This document shows positions 26,697 to 40,110 of a DNA stretch of 64,000 nucleotides, piece after piece; within the stretch, counting starts at the first letter, position 1; each line of letters starts with the position of its first letter. The translations under genes were made by a program, and so were the position numbers. Source of the DNA: Casuarius casuarius. Taxonomy: Eukaryota; Chordata; Aves; Casuariiformes; Casuariidae. The stretch lies in contig PTFA01000031.1 in NCBI GenBank assembly GCA_003342895.1, forward strand, positions 2,862,603-2,926,602, read 5' to 3'. A model generated the notes under the pieces. That model searched no databases. It was not told the DNA's origin and saw only the letters and a program-made list of their open reading frames with translations.

Positions 26697-29604
26697 TCTA
26701 ATACAACGATTTTGTAAAAAACATCCCCCCCACTAAAAAGGTACATTTTTCTCCATTATTCTTCCTGATCATATAAATGACAGTCATTCTGCTTTACTCC
26801 ATACGGGTTCTTACACCACCCTTGTGACTGTAGTGTCATCCACTGTCATATCAAGCAACACTACTAACATTTGTCCTTTGTGTCTCATTTTTTCTTTCAA
26901 AAAAAAATCACAGGGTGAGCACAATATAGTGTTTTCTTGGAGTTCTTTTGGTAAGATTTTGATTTTGCTGGAGAAGTGAACCTAGAAGAAGCTGTCTTAA
27001 AAAAAAAAATAAATAAAAGGTTGAAAATAGAATGGAGCCCTTTGATGTTAATGCCACAGTTCACTGATTAGCAGTGTATAATCAATGACAGGATAGATGC
27101 CACTGTGGAATAGTCCCTGTCATGGTATGCCACCTCTAATGAAAGGACTGTTTCTTTCAGTAACACTATATTATTGACTTAGACTATAGTTTAAGGAAGA
27201 TCAAATCAGCTCAATTAGTATGCTCATTTGTATTCAGGCCACATCATCCAGGGTTCAGTTACTAACACTTTGTTCCTGGAGATAACAAAATGTTTGTGCA
27301 TAATGTATCTTTTCATCCTTTAAATTGTAAAGGTCATTGCATGCAAAGGTACTGCTTCTCTGACTGCTGCTTTTCCACAGCCATTTCATTTTAGTTTCAG
27401 TACATTTATCATAAGCTATTGACATAGAAAAGTGAGGTAAGAACAGTTCCCATTTTTAAATCCCTCCCCACTACTGTAAATACTGCTACTTGTTTTATTT
27501 GAAGCTATAACAGATACATCCTTCCCCACCTGGAATAGGTAGGGACTCATTTACAGACTTGGTAAAAATTATGCTACCCATGAAATCATTTCCTCTAGAA
27601 GTGAATCAATAGGCCTTTATAATTAACAGGAATATTTTATTTTCTTCCATTTTGTCTGATCATAAAGGCCAAGGGACATCTATAGGTCTTCTGTATAGAC
27701 ATATTCCTTGACATCCATACAGTAAGCCACAGTAGCCAGAGTATCTAGAAGGATCAAAATGCTTGGCTATCACCAGTTGGACACACAATTTATATTTTTC
27801 AGAAGACTACTCATTTACTGCTCATTCAAGCTGTGCAAGTAATTGGGAGAGGGTTGTTTTGCAGACTAAGCTAAAATTAATAGCATTTTACTTTAAGTCA
27901 CTCTAACTCATTTTTCAAAGTATTTGTCCTATTTGTCCTTGTCTAATGCAAGTAAAACATCGCACTCGCTGCAAAACAAGCTGTCAGGCACTTTGGGGCA
28001 GCAGACATCATAGCCACAAGCACACACTACTCACAGCCAACAGGCTCCTGAACCTACAAGCTGCAATGCTCCACCGAGGGGCTGCAGGCATGAATTCAAA
28101 TAGCCTTCCTGCGTGTTTCAGAGCCAGGATTCACACTTCAGTGAAGTATATTAACCCAACTGCATCGGCCTTTCCATCAGGACAAGCCACACACTCCCTT
28201 ACGGTGGTCCCCGTGAGCTATGCTTGCAGTCCCATGGCTGTCCCAGGGTGGGCTGTGCTCACAGCAATCCAGGCCCATGACTGGGCTCATGCCCAACAGA
28301 CAATCAGATTAGGGTACCTCTTATCATGCAGTGGAGATCCTCATGTATAGACCCAACCTGGCATTTTCTTGGGATGCAAGCAGGTGTGTAGTCACCCAAT
28401 CTACATATACAAATCCTGTTCAGTGGACCAGCACCTATATAACATGAGAATAGCTTCTGTTTGGTCACATGAAACACATGGATCCACAATACCCATGAAA
28501 GAGGGGGTACAACCCATGACCTGCTACCTGATAATGGCTTCACAGCTCTCGGGAAAGAGCAGCTTGGAGCAGGCCAAGTGAAGCTTTTCAGTGGGATCAA
28601 TCTGGCCACAGTAGCATTATTTTGCTAATGTGATTGGTTATGGAAGCAAAAGCCACGCAGTCATCCAGAAATTTAGTACCTACCAATACATTCTCAAAGT
28701 AACACCCTACATGCATACATCAGATCTTCTGATATATTGCCAGACTCTGAAGATGCGAGTACTCCTACCAAAATATTAACTTTCAAGAGGGGTTCTTCCT
28801 GGTCTTTGGTAGGTAAAAGTAATTTTCAAGCAAAAATTGACAGACATTGTATTTTTGTGTTTATTGCCAAATGTATTGTTTTCATTAAAAAAGCAACAGC
28901 AGTCTATCGAGGCATATAAAAGGGCTTCTTTATCCCATACTCCTGCAAAGGGACCTTTGTCTTTTTCTACAGCTGCCTCAATTATAGTCTGCAGCATTAA
29001 GAAGCATTTTGACTTATTTCTTAATAAACATTCTAAATCATTTCTTGCACAAGAAGATTCCCAGATGGTCAGATATTACAGAGGAAACTGAAATAGGCAA
29101 AATAAGAAAATGTTTCCTTTTACTAGGATCACTACTTGAAAGGACATATGGATATGCTCATCTTTGAGAAAACAGTCATCCTTCCAAATATGAGATTATC
29201 TCTGCCTTTTAAAATTAAGCAGATCTTTACTGACACTTAGGATTTAGATTTAGGTTTATTCTTAATAATCTGCTGAGACAGTTCTCCTTATGAAATCATG
29301 ATCTGTTATCTTAGAGTGTTTGCACTGTGTGCTATATCAGCATATAACATGACAACATAATGAGACAAATGAGGAAGTTCAGTAATGTATGTAACAAAGC
29401 AAGAAGTGTCCAATCTTTACTTTAAGTGCATCCAGAAAAAATATACATAACAAATAGCAAGCAGATGAAACAAAAATATCTGAAGCACTTGAATGGAAGA
29501 ACCTAGAAACTCTAGAACTAAGTGTTCATGTTCCCTGGTGCTTATTCAGTATTTTATCATCTAGCAGACACTAGAGATAATTGGAGTTTGAAAACCCTTT
29601 ACAT

Positions 29605-29628
29605 AAACTTGACTTTAAAGTCAAGTTT
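29605..29628. repeat. Perfect 24-bp palindrome
   Basis: AAACTTGACTTT (29605-29616) is followed at once, with no spacer, by its exact reverse complement AAAGTCAAGTTT (29617-29628). No gene is attached. Confidence 0.9.
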
Positions 29629-30017
29629 GTTTGTTCTGCTTGGAAAAATCTTAGCAATATAGTTAAAATCTTAGAATATAGTTTCTTATGAGAATATTTT
29701 TGCCTTTATGAAGGTATTGCCTACGATTGCATTTGGAAACTGCAGAATGGCCAAGCCTGCCACTCCTCATGCAAGTGTGATCAAATTTCATTGCAACCAT
29801 TTACACTCCCCCAGACTTTTCGGAGTAACAGTGCATTCCACTTGTATCGTATTTTATTTATATAAAATATAAAACACTTCCAGGATACACACAGACTTCT
29901 ATATTTCTTTCTGACCATTTAAAATTTTTTGGTCCTAATTAGTTTGGACAGGAGCATCATAAAATAGCATCAATTGTTTTACTGCTATCTATTTCAGTAA
30001 GCCAATGAAGTACTTAA

Positions 30018-30175
30018 TTCATAAAATCTGAGGCCAAAAAGATGATCTGATCTGACATCCATACCTGAAATTTCATCCAACTTCTAACCCAAGAATTTGT
30101 TTTTGGCTATAGCAAGTCTTCAAAAAAGAAAAAGAAAGAAAAAAAGCAGCCAATTTTGATGTTTAAGTGAGTTAA
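30018..30175 (-). mobile_element. CR1 LINE 3' fragment
   Basis: On plus the sequence follows the antisense of an amniote CR1 3' end: AATCTGAGGCCAAAAAGATG, then GATCTGATCTGACATCC, GAAATTTCATCCAACTTCT, GGCTATAGCAAGTCTTC and GCCAATTTTGATGTTTAAG. These line up in order with the AAGGCCAGAAGGGACC / GATCATCTAGTCTGACCTCC / GAGCATATCTTTT / CCAATCTTGATTTAAAG pattern of these elements. It is a short, diverged 3' tail without coding capacity and therefore immobile. The dominance of CR1 in sauropsids supports the organism call. Confidence 0.72.
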
Positions 30176-31295
30176 ACTTTTTCAGGAGTTGCTTTCAGTG
30201 GCAAATCATAACCATTATGAAAAACAGGCATCTTTTTCTCACTCAGATTTATCTTTCTTCCAACTTCAGCCACTGGTTACATCTTTTACCTCTGGAGGTT
30301 AAAATAGAACTATACACCTGCTTGCTCAGACTGCAAGGTCAAGAGATCTCAGGAGCTTTTTGTCCATTGGGAGCTCAGGTCGAATTGACTATACCATATG
30401 ACATGCAGAATCCTTCCATAAGCATTGCCTTTCAGATAATCCCATCATCAGATAATCCTACATGCATCATGGTTCATTTGGCTACAGATACATGCTTTTT
30501 CCCCAAAGGCTCATGATTTAGCAGGATACAGATCATTGTTTCATTTTCAAGCTCAAAATCAGTGTTTTTAAAGTTCGCTATGTTTTCAGCAACAATCTGG
30601 GAGAACAACACCGAGACCTACTACATTTTCTATGAAGTCCCACTAGAAGTAGCTGCCTTCCCCCTCTAATCTTCACATTATGCAGTGAAGATTTTCCCAT
30701 GGATAAGATGCATTAAAACAATCAATTTTACTAATATAATATTGTTTTATACATTGCTGTTTTATACAAACATAGCATGCCTGGAGTTTTTCCCCCCTCC
30801 CGCCCCGGGTTAGACCACTCAAGTGTTTTGAGACAGATACCCTTTCTCCTGGAGTCTGACCTAAAGACAAAGGATGACTAGCAGGATGATATATGGTGCT
30901 AAACAACCTGTGCTATTGGAACAGCCCAATGGACAGAAGCTGAATAGAGTGCAGAAATATGCCTGAACCAAAGGAGACTAAGTATTTGTAGGTAGTTGCA
31001 GTAATCTTATCCCCAAGTAAACTGGATTTTTTTCTTCTAGCAAAGGGAAAACACCTGTATCACTACCTAGCTTCTATCCAGAGGAACGACTCCAGAAGAG
31101 GACACTATTATGCACATGCTACTGACTCACATAAGTACCCCTAATTGCTGCAGGAGGCCACTGGCAGTTGGCATCAATTGGGACATAGTGGCAACTGCTC
31201 TAATCCACAGAGAGGGCTCATCCTGCAATAAAGTTACTCTAGGACTGCAATTAGCAGCTCTTTTCCGCAACTTTCTCCTGATTCCAGTCACCGGT

Positions 31296-31380
31296 CATTT
31301 ACAGATCCCAGAACAGGGTGAGGATAAAAAAAATAATTGCCTCATGTCACATAGCATGCCACAAATTCAATTCAGCTGCT
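31296..31380 (-). repeat. MIR-like SINE fragment
   Basis: CATTTACAGAT, then GGTGAGGATAAA, AATTGCCTCATGTCACATAG and AAATTCAATTCAGCTGC follow the antisense order of the MIR 3' half (TTTACAGATGAGGAAACTGAGG ... TTGCCCAAGGTCACACAGC ... GATTCGAACCCAG). It is strongly diverged. Confidence 0.42.
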
Positions 31381-31387
31381 TACTATC

Positions 31388-31402
31388 TTTTTTTTTTTTT
31401 TT
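31388..31402 (+). repeat. T15 run
   Basis: Fifteen T residues just after the MIR-like piece. Confidence 0.85.
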
Positions 31403-32161
31403 ATCAAGTCCTAATGAGCAGTCAACTGTAACTACATATCTATCACAATTATTAATAGTTTAAAAATATAATCTCAAGACAGAATAGGAAAAGACTAGCT
31501 TAGTGAGAAATTCTAGAGGCTTTCAAATTTGGTGGACCTGATAAAACTTCATCACTTGAAGTCGATTGATGAAATCCTACAGATGTTAGCAGTTACCTTT
31601 GAGAAGTTGTGTTACAAGAGCAACATATAAAAAAAACCTACACAAACATGGTGCTTATACTTGAAGAGGAAAAAAAATAGAGGAGAATGATTATCTAGCA
31701 AGTTTACCCTCAATTCCTAGAAAAATAGTGTGGCAACTGTTGAAATAATTTTAAAGTTCCCAATAAGCAAGGTGATAATAGCCAAATTATTTGTCAATAA
31801 CAAAATCATAACAAAATAGTTTTCTACATATATCTTCTCTTTTCTTTCAGGAAACAGCAGTAGATGCTGCACCTCAAGACTTAGTATGCCTCTGAAGACC
31901 ACTAGTATAATATTCTCATAAACAATCCACGAAAACAGTCCAAATGAGAGCAGAGAATGTAAAATGGTTCAAAGGTCCACACAACTCTGTACATATTGTT
32001 AGTTTGGATGGATGTCCCAAACCTAGTCCAAGGGTCTCCCCTGAGTTAAGGGATATGCGACATTGTCACTGATGGCCACGCTCATAAGAAAGATTGCTAT
32101 TAAGTAGTGATAAAAAGCTGGCACTGACAAATATGTTGGAGGGGTTAATTGTTACCAAATT

Positions 32162-32178
32162 GGGGGGGGGGGGNGGGG
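32162..32178 (+). repeat. Long G run with unresolved base
   Basis: Twelve G residues, one N (32174) and four more G residues. The N and the true run length reflect limits of sequencing or assembly here. Confidence 0.85.
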
Positions 32179-35100
32179 AATCTAAGAAACATAACATGAA
32201 TAAAGTTCTACATATAAACAGGAATATCTCATCGTGGGCAACACTCCTCAAAGAACGATGTTGAGCACCAAGAGAGCAGTTCAGGAAAGAGCACCAGGAA
32301 TGGTGCAAGACTGGAAAAACACGGATCCAGAAAGAGGATGACCAAGCGAGGTAGGGTTGTTTAGTTCTAACAGAAGAGATTTAAGATATAACTGCCTTTA
32401 ACAACTATTCCCTTCCTTTTTGCGGGGGTCCCATTGGCATCCATGATAGCTACTCTAAGTAGATACTACTGGAGCAAGGAAGATTTAAGTAAGATCTAGG
32501 AAAAGGGTTCTCAATGCAAATAAAGTGATTTATGCCACTAGGATGAATAAAGGTTAACAGAGATAGACCAAGATAACTATACATTTCTACTTAAACCTCA
32601 TTTCTATTTCTGAGCAAAATGGTTGAAGAAGTGAATTAGCTCGTAGCACTTTGTTAGTGGATGGAGCAGAACAAGGATACAGCCTGCAGAAGATCACAGC
32701 CAAGACTGACTGAAACCCTGAAAGAATAAGGAGTTTATATGAAGTGACTTGCTGGTTTCAGTTACTTCTCTAGGGTAGTCCTGTCACACTGACCACAAAT
32801 TTTGCCTCCTACTTGCAGCTCCTACAGAAATGCAAAGGTTCGACTGGAACACAGACATGCCAACGTGAAGAAATTAACCCTGGCAAACTTAGAGCAAAAA
32901 AATCCTGTGCTGTTCCCCAGTCCACTAACATGTTTAAAGGCAAACAAGCTTCAGGAGCTTTCAGTCCTTAGGGCCTCTGATAAGAGCCACGCGTCTGTGA
33001 AACTGCCAGCAATTTCAGTAAATGTGTGTGTGTTGGAAGAGGCACGGAGGGATTGAGCCAAGCAGGAGATGAGCAGAACTGTTATTAAACTCCCTTTGGT
33101 GCTCAAAAGGAACTAATGATAACCGAACTTTTCATGGGAGGGGGGAAAAGAATTCAGAACTCTAAAACACAAAAACGAGCCCAACAAACAGATACCACCA
33201 CCAGTGCTGCTCTCCCATAATCTTACCTCCCAAATTTCTCTTTAAAAACCTACAGCCATAGCTGGACATAAATTACATCTAGCTAAAGTTGCATTTTCTC
33301 TGATCAGCACCCACAAGCTGTAGCGAAAGATCCAGCTCAGCTCTTCCCTTTTATGTTAAATCGTCAGGAAAAAACAGTAATAGAGTTGCATTTCTTCCTT
33401 GAATCAGCATCTTCGCTTCAGTTTGGATTAAAGTAACCAGATGCTGAGAAGTAACATGAAAAAAGAGAAAACAAAGAGGCAAATGCTTTGACACAAGTTC
33501 TGTAACAGATATGAAACTCATCTGTAAAATATGAGGCTTAAGTTTACCATACACCTCCAAAACTGAGAAAAATCAAGTATTAGGAAGCAAGACATTTCCA
33601 TTTGGGACTACAACAACCCTTCACTAACAGACTATTGAATAAGCTTTTTTCCCTTTGCCACACAAGAAGCCAATTCTCCTCTGAATATTATTAATACTAT
33701 GGAGGAAAAAAAAAGAAGAGCAACTTCCTTCTTATCAAGAAGACAAAATGAAACACATTTGAATAGGAAATAAAAACAGATACAGCTCTTTTCAGCAGTG
33801 TGCACACTGCCAGAGAAAGCACCCTTCTAAGCAAGGAGCTGGCAAAGGAGTAAAACAAAAGGAAAATGGATTTCCATGCAGAAAGCTTCTGTTATTTAGT
33901 CACTCTTATTCAGGTTTTATGGTCCCTGTGGGGACAAATGTTAGCAGGTAATTAACTATCAGACAATAAATTAAACACAGAGAGAAAGAAATATTTGTGA
34001 ACACACTTACTCCCAGCACAGTAGCGGCAATTCAGCAGGTGGATGATAACCAAAGGCCTGATATTCTTTCCCTGGTGTTAAAGTGTCCACTAGACTCAAT
34101 TGTGGCGGGGACAGACGACTCTCAGACAAGTGCCTAGAGGAACCCAAGCCCTTTCTGCTGGAGTTCTGCCCAGTTCTTCTGACTGAATCAATGATTTTTG
34201 CTGTTCCACTAAAAATGTCAAGATTTCCAGCAGTGGAGTTTTACAGTCACATAGGTGCTGAGAGCTAAATGGATGAGTGGCTTGGAGCAGTTTTTCCTCT
34301 AATCAGTTGATTAAACACACACACAGCTCTCAAAACAGGTAACAGTGTTAATTTGGTCAACAGCAACTGGAATATTCCTTGCATAGACATTAAAAAAAAG
34401 TGAAGCATCCCAAGATTATGAATTTTCAAGGGCCTATAGAGCTACAGCATGTGTGCACAGGTACACATAAGCTTACTACTACAAGTTTATAGAAAATCCT
34501 GATGAATTTTGAAGGACTGTAGATATAACAGCCTGTTAAAGAAAAGCAAGGAATCCCTTTTCTCCAGAAAATAGTTTTGAAAATTTAAGCTTATGGAGCT
34601 AAAGTGCTGCTAGCTGCTCTTCAAAATGAATAGGGGATTTATTACAGCACTTCTAGCAGCCATAAAACCCAGATGCAGAGAGCAAGGGACATGGGGAAGA
34701 AGTCGGAGGGAGGATGGGAAATACAGTTTGCAAGCCAAAATGCAGTACTGAGGAACAGCAAGTAATTTGCCATTCCTATTTATCTTACTCCAGTTTTCCT
34801 ACCTATTTTTCCAGGCCCATAAACCAATTCCAAAAAAGTATCAGATCCACTGTCAGCAGAAATGCTAAATTGATTAGCCTCATTTGATTTGGCTGAGTAA
34901 ACTAAGGCTAAAGAAAGTTTCCAGTAGCAGACTGACATTTGAGTCATTTCTTGGCACACACACCAATTTTATTTCTGTTCCAAGTATATGCATGTATTAA
35001 AAACAAATATTATATGGAAGAAACAGCTAAAGATTGAATAACTATGCAAAAACAGTAACTTGTTCCCTGCTGGGCTGAGACTTAATCCTGGACTTCAGTT

Positions 35101-35984
35101 TTTCACTCTCCCCCTGTTAGGGCATGGTTTACACAAAATGATACATTCCGCCCCCCCCATTTTTTCCATGATAGTATATTTTAGATTTTTAGGGAATTGT
35201 TGCTCTTGGAAGGAAAACAAGGGGTGGATGTTAACAAAAATCTTTTAAAAATCTGAGGTCTTTGGAGGGAAATAATCGAGAGAGAGAGAAAAACTTTGGG
35301 TTTCAGGTTTAGTTTTTGAACATTATTTTACTAATAAGGAATAAATGTTTTAGAATCAACCTGAAAACGAGTCCACTTTAATCCAAGTGCAATCTAGCCT
35401 GTAATCAGGCTATTTTTAAACTAAACAGCATATAATTTCATATAAAATACATTCTAATTCTTCTACAAAGCACACCTGTGTTACAGAAAGAAGCCTTATA
35501 ACTCAAAAGAGCACAAGAGGTCAAAAAAGATGAGCAATAGAGTCTTTTCCACGCCTTAAAATCTGTTAAGTTGGTTGACTGGGAAGAGCAACTCTCCATG
35601 GCCAACCTCATCACACCGTTCATTACTGAAGCTGTTTTCTTCCTTGTGCACTTTGGGAGCAAGTTCTCATAATCTGATTCTTCCAGACTAGAAAAGAAAG
35701 ATGGAACCATTTTCTCCACTCTACAGTGAGGGGATCGTAACTTTGTCAATGTGCACAATAGTGTTTAAGCAGGCTACAAGATCAGCTTGAAGCTGCTTTT
35801 GCTGCATAACTCTATTACTTTCTGAAAATGACTTCCTAAAGTAGGATGACAACACCACATAGTCTTCTACAGCAAAGCAAGACACTGCCCAAAGTCCCAG
35901 TGCAAGTGCCCAAAACTCACAGTGGATGAGATTATTCTACTGAGCTCACATTTGCCATGGTTAGTGTTTACTCTGAAGAGCTTC

Positions 35985-36480
35985 AAATAGCTTTAATTAA
36001 ATACTCTAATATAGAAATATATTAATGCTATGATGCATTCATATTAATTAAGGAATTAACTCTGCTCCAGTACTGTGTGGTATTAGCTGTTTTTGCTGCC
36101 ACAACTGCTGCTCCATATTTAATATTCTACGCTTAAGTTGCTATTGCTGGCACCATGGGAATTGCTAAATGAAAGGGAAGATTTTCTGCAAATTTTATCC
36201 TGTTAAACAGTGGAGTAACAGCCCACACTTCATGGGTAGTCTGATACACAAAAGGACATCACAAGCCCAAATGAATTGCATCACGTTAATAAGAAAGTTG
36301 CAAAGTAAATGAAATGTCAGAGATAAGGCTATTGATCCAACATTTAATGCAAATGATAGAATACTAATTAATAACTGCAGCTGCCAGTGAAGAGGCAACA
36401 CTGCCATTCCATATAAATTTACTCTTTTTACTTCCATTTGCTTTGGTTTTATGCTGTGTTTGATGCAAATTTAATTTCTC
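35985..36480. promoter_or_regulatory. Candidate conserved enhancer-like segment
   Basis: About 500 bases with the texture of vertebrate conserved non-coding elements. There are homeodomain cores TAATTA at 35994, 36045 and 36365, an exact octamer ATGCAAAT at 36347-36354 and an E-box CAGCTG at 36378-36383, with no simple repeats. POU, homeodomain and bHLH sites together suit neural expression, as expected for CNTNAP2. The motifs are seen. Conservation and activity are inference. Confidence 0.33.
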
Positions 36481-37099
36481 CCTACTTTCCCCTCCCTATT
36501 CAGGTCAGGGAGGGCAGCCTTACTGCGTTAGGGGATGGCAGGCCTTAATCAGATACTCGCACTCCTTGTGGTTTGTGAGCTTTTTCACTCTCCAAAATTG
36601 AAATCTCTGTACTTGAGACTGCAAAACCTAGTTTAAGTCTTAACTTTCTTAAAATAAAAAAACCCCTAGCAATTCAAATGCAAGATTGTGTGCTCATAGC
36701 CAAAAACCCCTGCATTATGTTATCAATAGAAGGCATAAAGAAAAAAAAAAAAGCATACACACACAATTCTAGAACACTGAAGTAGCTTAAAATATTCACA
36801 CTATTAAGAAAAATATTGCTCAAAATAATTAACGGCTTTAGATTTAACTCCTTAAGACACACAGAGTCTCCATAAGATAACATCTATTACAACACTTAGA
36901 AACTATGTTGCCAGGATTTTTCCCCCCATAAATTCTAAAGTTCTACAGCTATTAAACACTGCCTTCCTTCTCAGCATTCCTATCTTACCTAATGGCATAG
37001 GTAGGAAACTAAAGCTATCCCAGCTTTCACAGAAAGACAAACTACAGCAACAAAATTTTAAAAGATCTTTTCGCGAAAGGCCTTAAAAAAAGAAAAACA

Positions 37100-37340
37100 G
37101 GCAGAGACATCATAAGGGTACTTCCAGACCAGCCACGACATGGCTGAGGTGCAGACTTTGGAGCGAGAGCTGTAGGGCAGGCAGTACCCATGCTCCGCTG
37201 CATGCCCGGCACACAGCTCCCTTGCCAGGAGCGACAGGGACCATGCGCCAGTGAGCGGTGCCACAAGAAGGAAACAAGCTTTTGCCTCCAGGCCTGCAAA
37301 CGCAAGCCAGAACCCACGTCACAAAATTACACTGCATCAT
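37100..37340. promoter_or_regulatory. GC- and CpG-rich block
   Basis: About nine CpGs and high GC over 240 bases, where three minus-strand frames stay open (91, 76 and 68 codons). None reads as a known protein. It could be a small unmethylated element or a young repeat fragment. Confidence 0.22.
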
Positions 37341-37859
37341 ACATTTCCTAATACTGCTGGCACTGCATTGACATCATCGCTGGCTGTAAACATTAGGTGA
37401 TAAATCTGCTGAAGAATCAATAATGTAGTTTGCATCCCTCTCACCCCCTTGAAAAAAAAAGGGGAAACGAGATTATTTCTAAGACAATAAATGAGACTCA
37501 GATCAAGTCTAAAGTACTGCCGACCTGTTGGAGCACAGGGCACTGGTCACCTGTCCTAGACCTCTGGGACTCTTGAGGGAAACCAAGTTACAAAAGCTTA
37601 CATTTACAAGGAAAAGAGAACAAAATCCTTCCTCTTAAACATTTCCTGCTGGTGCTTGCTGCAACATTAGCATTACTTCTTATGTACAATGCTGACATGA
37701 GAAGTTGTATCTTTGAAAGAAGAGTTTTTAGGAAAGCTGAATAACTTAACCTAAAACCCACCAACCACTGAAGTTTTACGTTTTGTATTATCTACTTTGT
37801 CAGAAACACCGATACTTTAAGTCTCTTTTAATTAGGCAGTTACACATTTTAATTTTTAA

Positions 37860-38060
37860 GGGGCATTATAAGCCTCTGTTCTTCTGCAAATGCACCCCTT
37901 CAAAGGATAATGTAACAGGCAGGCCTCAGGTGTGAAAACCGCAGCTTTATTTTTGTCTCATAAACTTATCAGTCATCAAGCAGAGGTAAACAGGTGCCAT
38001 AAATCAATGCTACTGATGCATGCATAATCCAAATAGCCTCTCTGTACTACCTGCTCTCCG
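37860..38060. promoter_or_regulatory. Candidate enhancer-like segment
   Basis: Contains two CAGGTG E-boxes (37927-37932 and 37991-37996), an AACCGCA Runt-type word near 37938, TTTAT words and TGATGCATGCATAATCC, with no simple repeats. The grouping suggests a regulatory element. Conservation is not tested. Confidence 0.25.
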
Positions 38061-39856
38061 CATGGGCCAGTGGGCAACTACTGTACCTGCATTCATGCAT
38101 CTCCTTTTAATGTGGCTTCATTTAAGCCGATAGATACATCACCTTTCCCAGGGGTTAATTTTAAATTTACTTTTCTCTTGCTAGCATCTTTTTGCAGTAA
38201 TTTAGCCCAGTATTATAAGCTTTTTCCTATTCTCACTATAAAAGGTACTTCCAGAGCTAAAGAATTCTTTCTAGATGACCGTATGTACTTTCAGTAGCGC
38301 TTCATTATTTTTACCCAGAGAAAGTTGTTTTGATTAATACAGACTTGTCAAGCATTTTATGAAGTCCTACCTTTTCCAAATTGTTATGTCAAAAAATACA
38401 ACCAAAAAAAAAACCTTTGAGTTGTGTTGTTCAAGGACGAAGGTCTCAGTCACCTAGACTGAACAAAGCAACAACCTTACTAAACAAAAAACGTCGTCTT
38501 ACAGCAGTGCGTTTGCTAGAGAACAGCTCTCAGAAAGGGCTTCCCACCTGTAACAACTGGGTTGGAAAAGAACATGCAGCTGATGCATCTCAGATACCCT
38601 CAGAAACCTTCATGCAAGACAAGAAGAGAAGATAGTAAGCTTTTGAGGGAAGATGATATGTGATAAACCAGTGAAGTGGTATGTCTCCATTCCTATGCTC
38701 CAGTTTAAAGTTTCTGGCATACTTCTGATTGTGTTCTGCAAGAAGATGACAACGTTTTCTTTCATAAGAGGAAAGAGACACGGAGACCCTCGTCACACAT
38801 GCTACCCATAAAAGAAAATAAATGATAATGAAAACAAATGAATTTTTAAACTCCTGCTCGTGTTGCATCCAGATTCCACAGCCAGTCCTTAACAGCTGGT
38901 AACCAGACCAGTTCAACACAGTCAACAAGACCTTTTATGAAATACTAAGCTACAGTTTCCTTAGTAGTAAGAAAAAGGATTACACAGAATTACAGGAGAA
39001 TAGAGTGGTCAAGTCCACATGCCCATTTCTGAAGAATTATGTGCCAGCACAACTGGCTTCGTTGTGGTCTTACTTGCCCTTGCACAGGTTCATATAAGCA
39101 CTTGCTCATTCATGTGTACAATCCTGGAGGCTCTGGTACCATCTGTTTTTCAAGGCCTCTGCTATCTTTCACTCACAGGGGCCTCTACTGCAATCCTGTG
39201 CCAGTTTACTACTACAAATATTCATATTCTAAAGTTACTGATAGCTATCTTTTAAACCCTGTTGTGGTGTAGCAGGAACTATGTATATAATAATTTCTTA
39301 CCTACTTATTAATAGCCATACAATTTTAGTAGTGTTAGTGTATATTGCAACCTGGAGAAAAAAAATAAGTTCTAACAACAATAGAGCACATTTCTAGATT
39401 AATACTTACTTTATTGGAGAGCTAAACTCAAAGCACACTGATTTAGCAACAGAGACAAAGGACTAGATCAGACTTCTAACATTAAGTCTTTTGCAAGAAC
39501 CTCTTACATTTAATCAGTCGCTAAGGCCTTCTCATAGGAGTGAGGCAGTACAAACAAACAAGAAGAAAATGAGTAGTCGGTTGTTTCCTCCCTTCTGTCC
39601 TTTCAGTGACTTGATGCTAGTATATTTGCATCACCTTTAAATATTGATTAAATTACAAAACCTTGAGAGAGCAGGGAAAAAATAAAAAGGACATAGTGGC
39701 ATTAGGCCTTCTTCCCTCCTTGCTGCACGAGGAAACAAAAAGACTACATCTGCTTATGCAGGTTGCAGATTTCCCTGCACATATGACCCAGTCTCACACT
39801 CCCCCGTTCTGGGAAAGATGAGAGGAGCTGAACCAGTGTTTCTCTGAAGAACAGCG

Positions 39857-39905
39857 CACACACACACACACACACACCAAAAAACAAAAAACCACACACA
39901 CACAC
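39857..39905 (+). repeat. Two (CA)n runs with A-rich spacer
   Basis: A run of about 10 CA units (39857-39877) and a second of about 6 (39893-39905), separated by CAAAAAACAAAAAAC. Confidence 0.85.
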
Positions 39906-40093
39906 TTTTCCAACACCTGCCAGCATAGAAAGCAGCAGCCAGGTGTTACGGCATACAAGTACATAATGTTTATGCTCACGTGCTACATCCTAGCAGCCCA
40001 GTTCAACAGTTGACAGATTGCCTCCCTGAGAAGTTAAGATATTCACCTTCATTGAGGCTGACATTTCTTAGGTTCCAAAGGACATTTAAAAAT

Positions 40094-40110
40094 TATATAT
40101 ATATATGTGT
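40094..40110 (+). repeat. (TA)n(GT)n microsatellite
   Basis: TATATATATATAT followed by GTGT. Confidence 0.8.

Noticed and set aside
27946..28350. 134-codon plus-strand frame
   Set aside because: No recognisable domain. It overlaps a 101-codon minus frame at its end and looks like chance.
29070..29110. MIR fragment suggested by TTACAGAGGAAACTGAAATA
   Set aside because: About 20 matching bases with no colinear continuation, too short to call.
30217..30516. 99-codon plus frame beside the CR1 fragment as LINE coding sequence
   Set aside because: It does not read as reverse transcriptase or endonuclease. The CR1 piece is only a 3' tail on the other strand.
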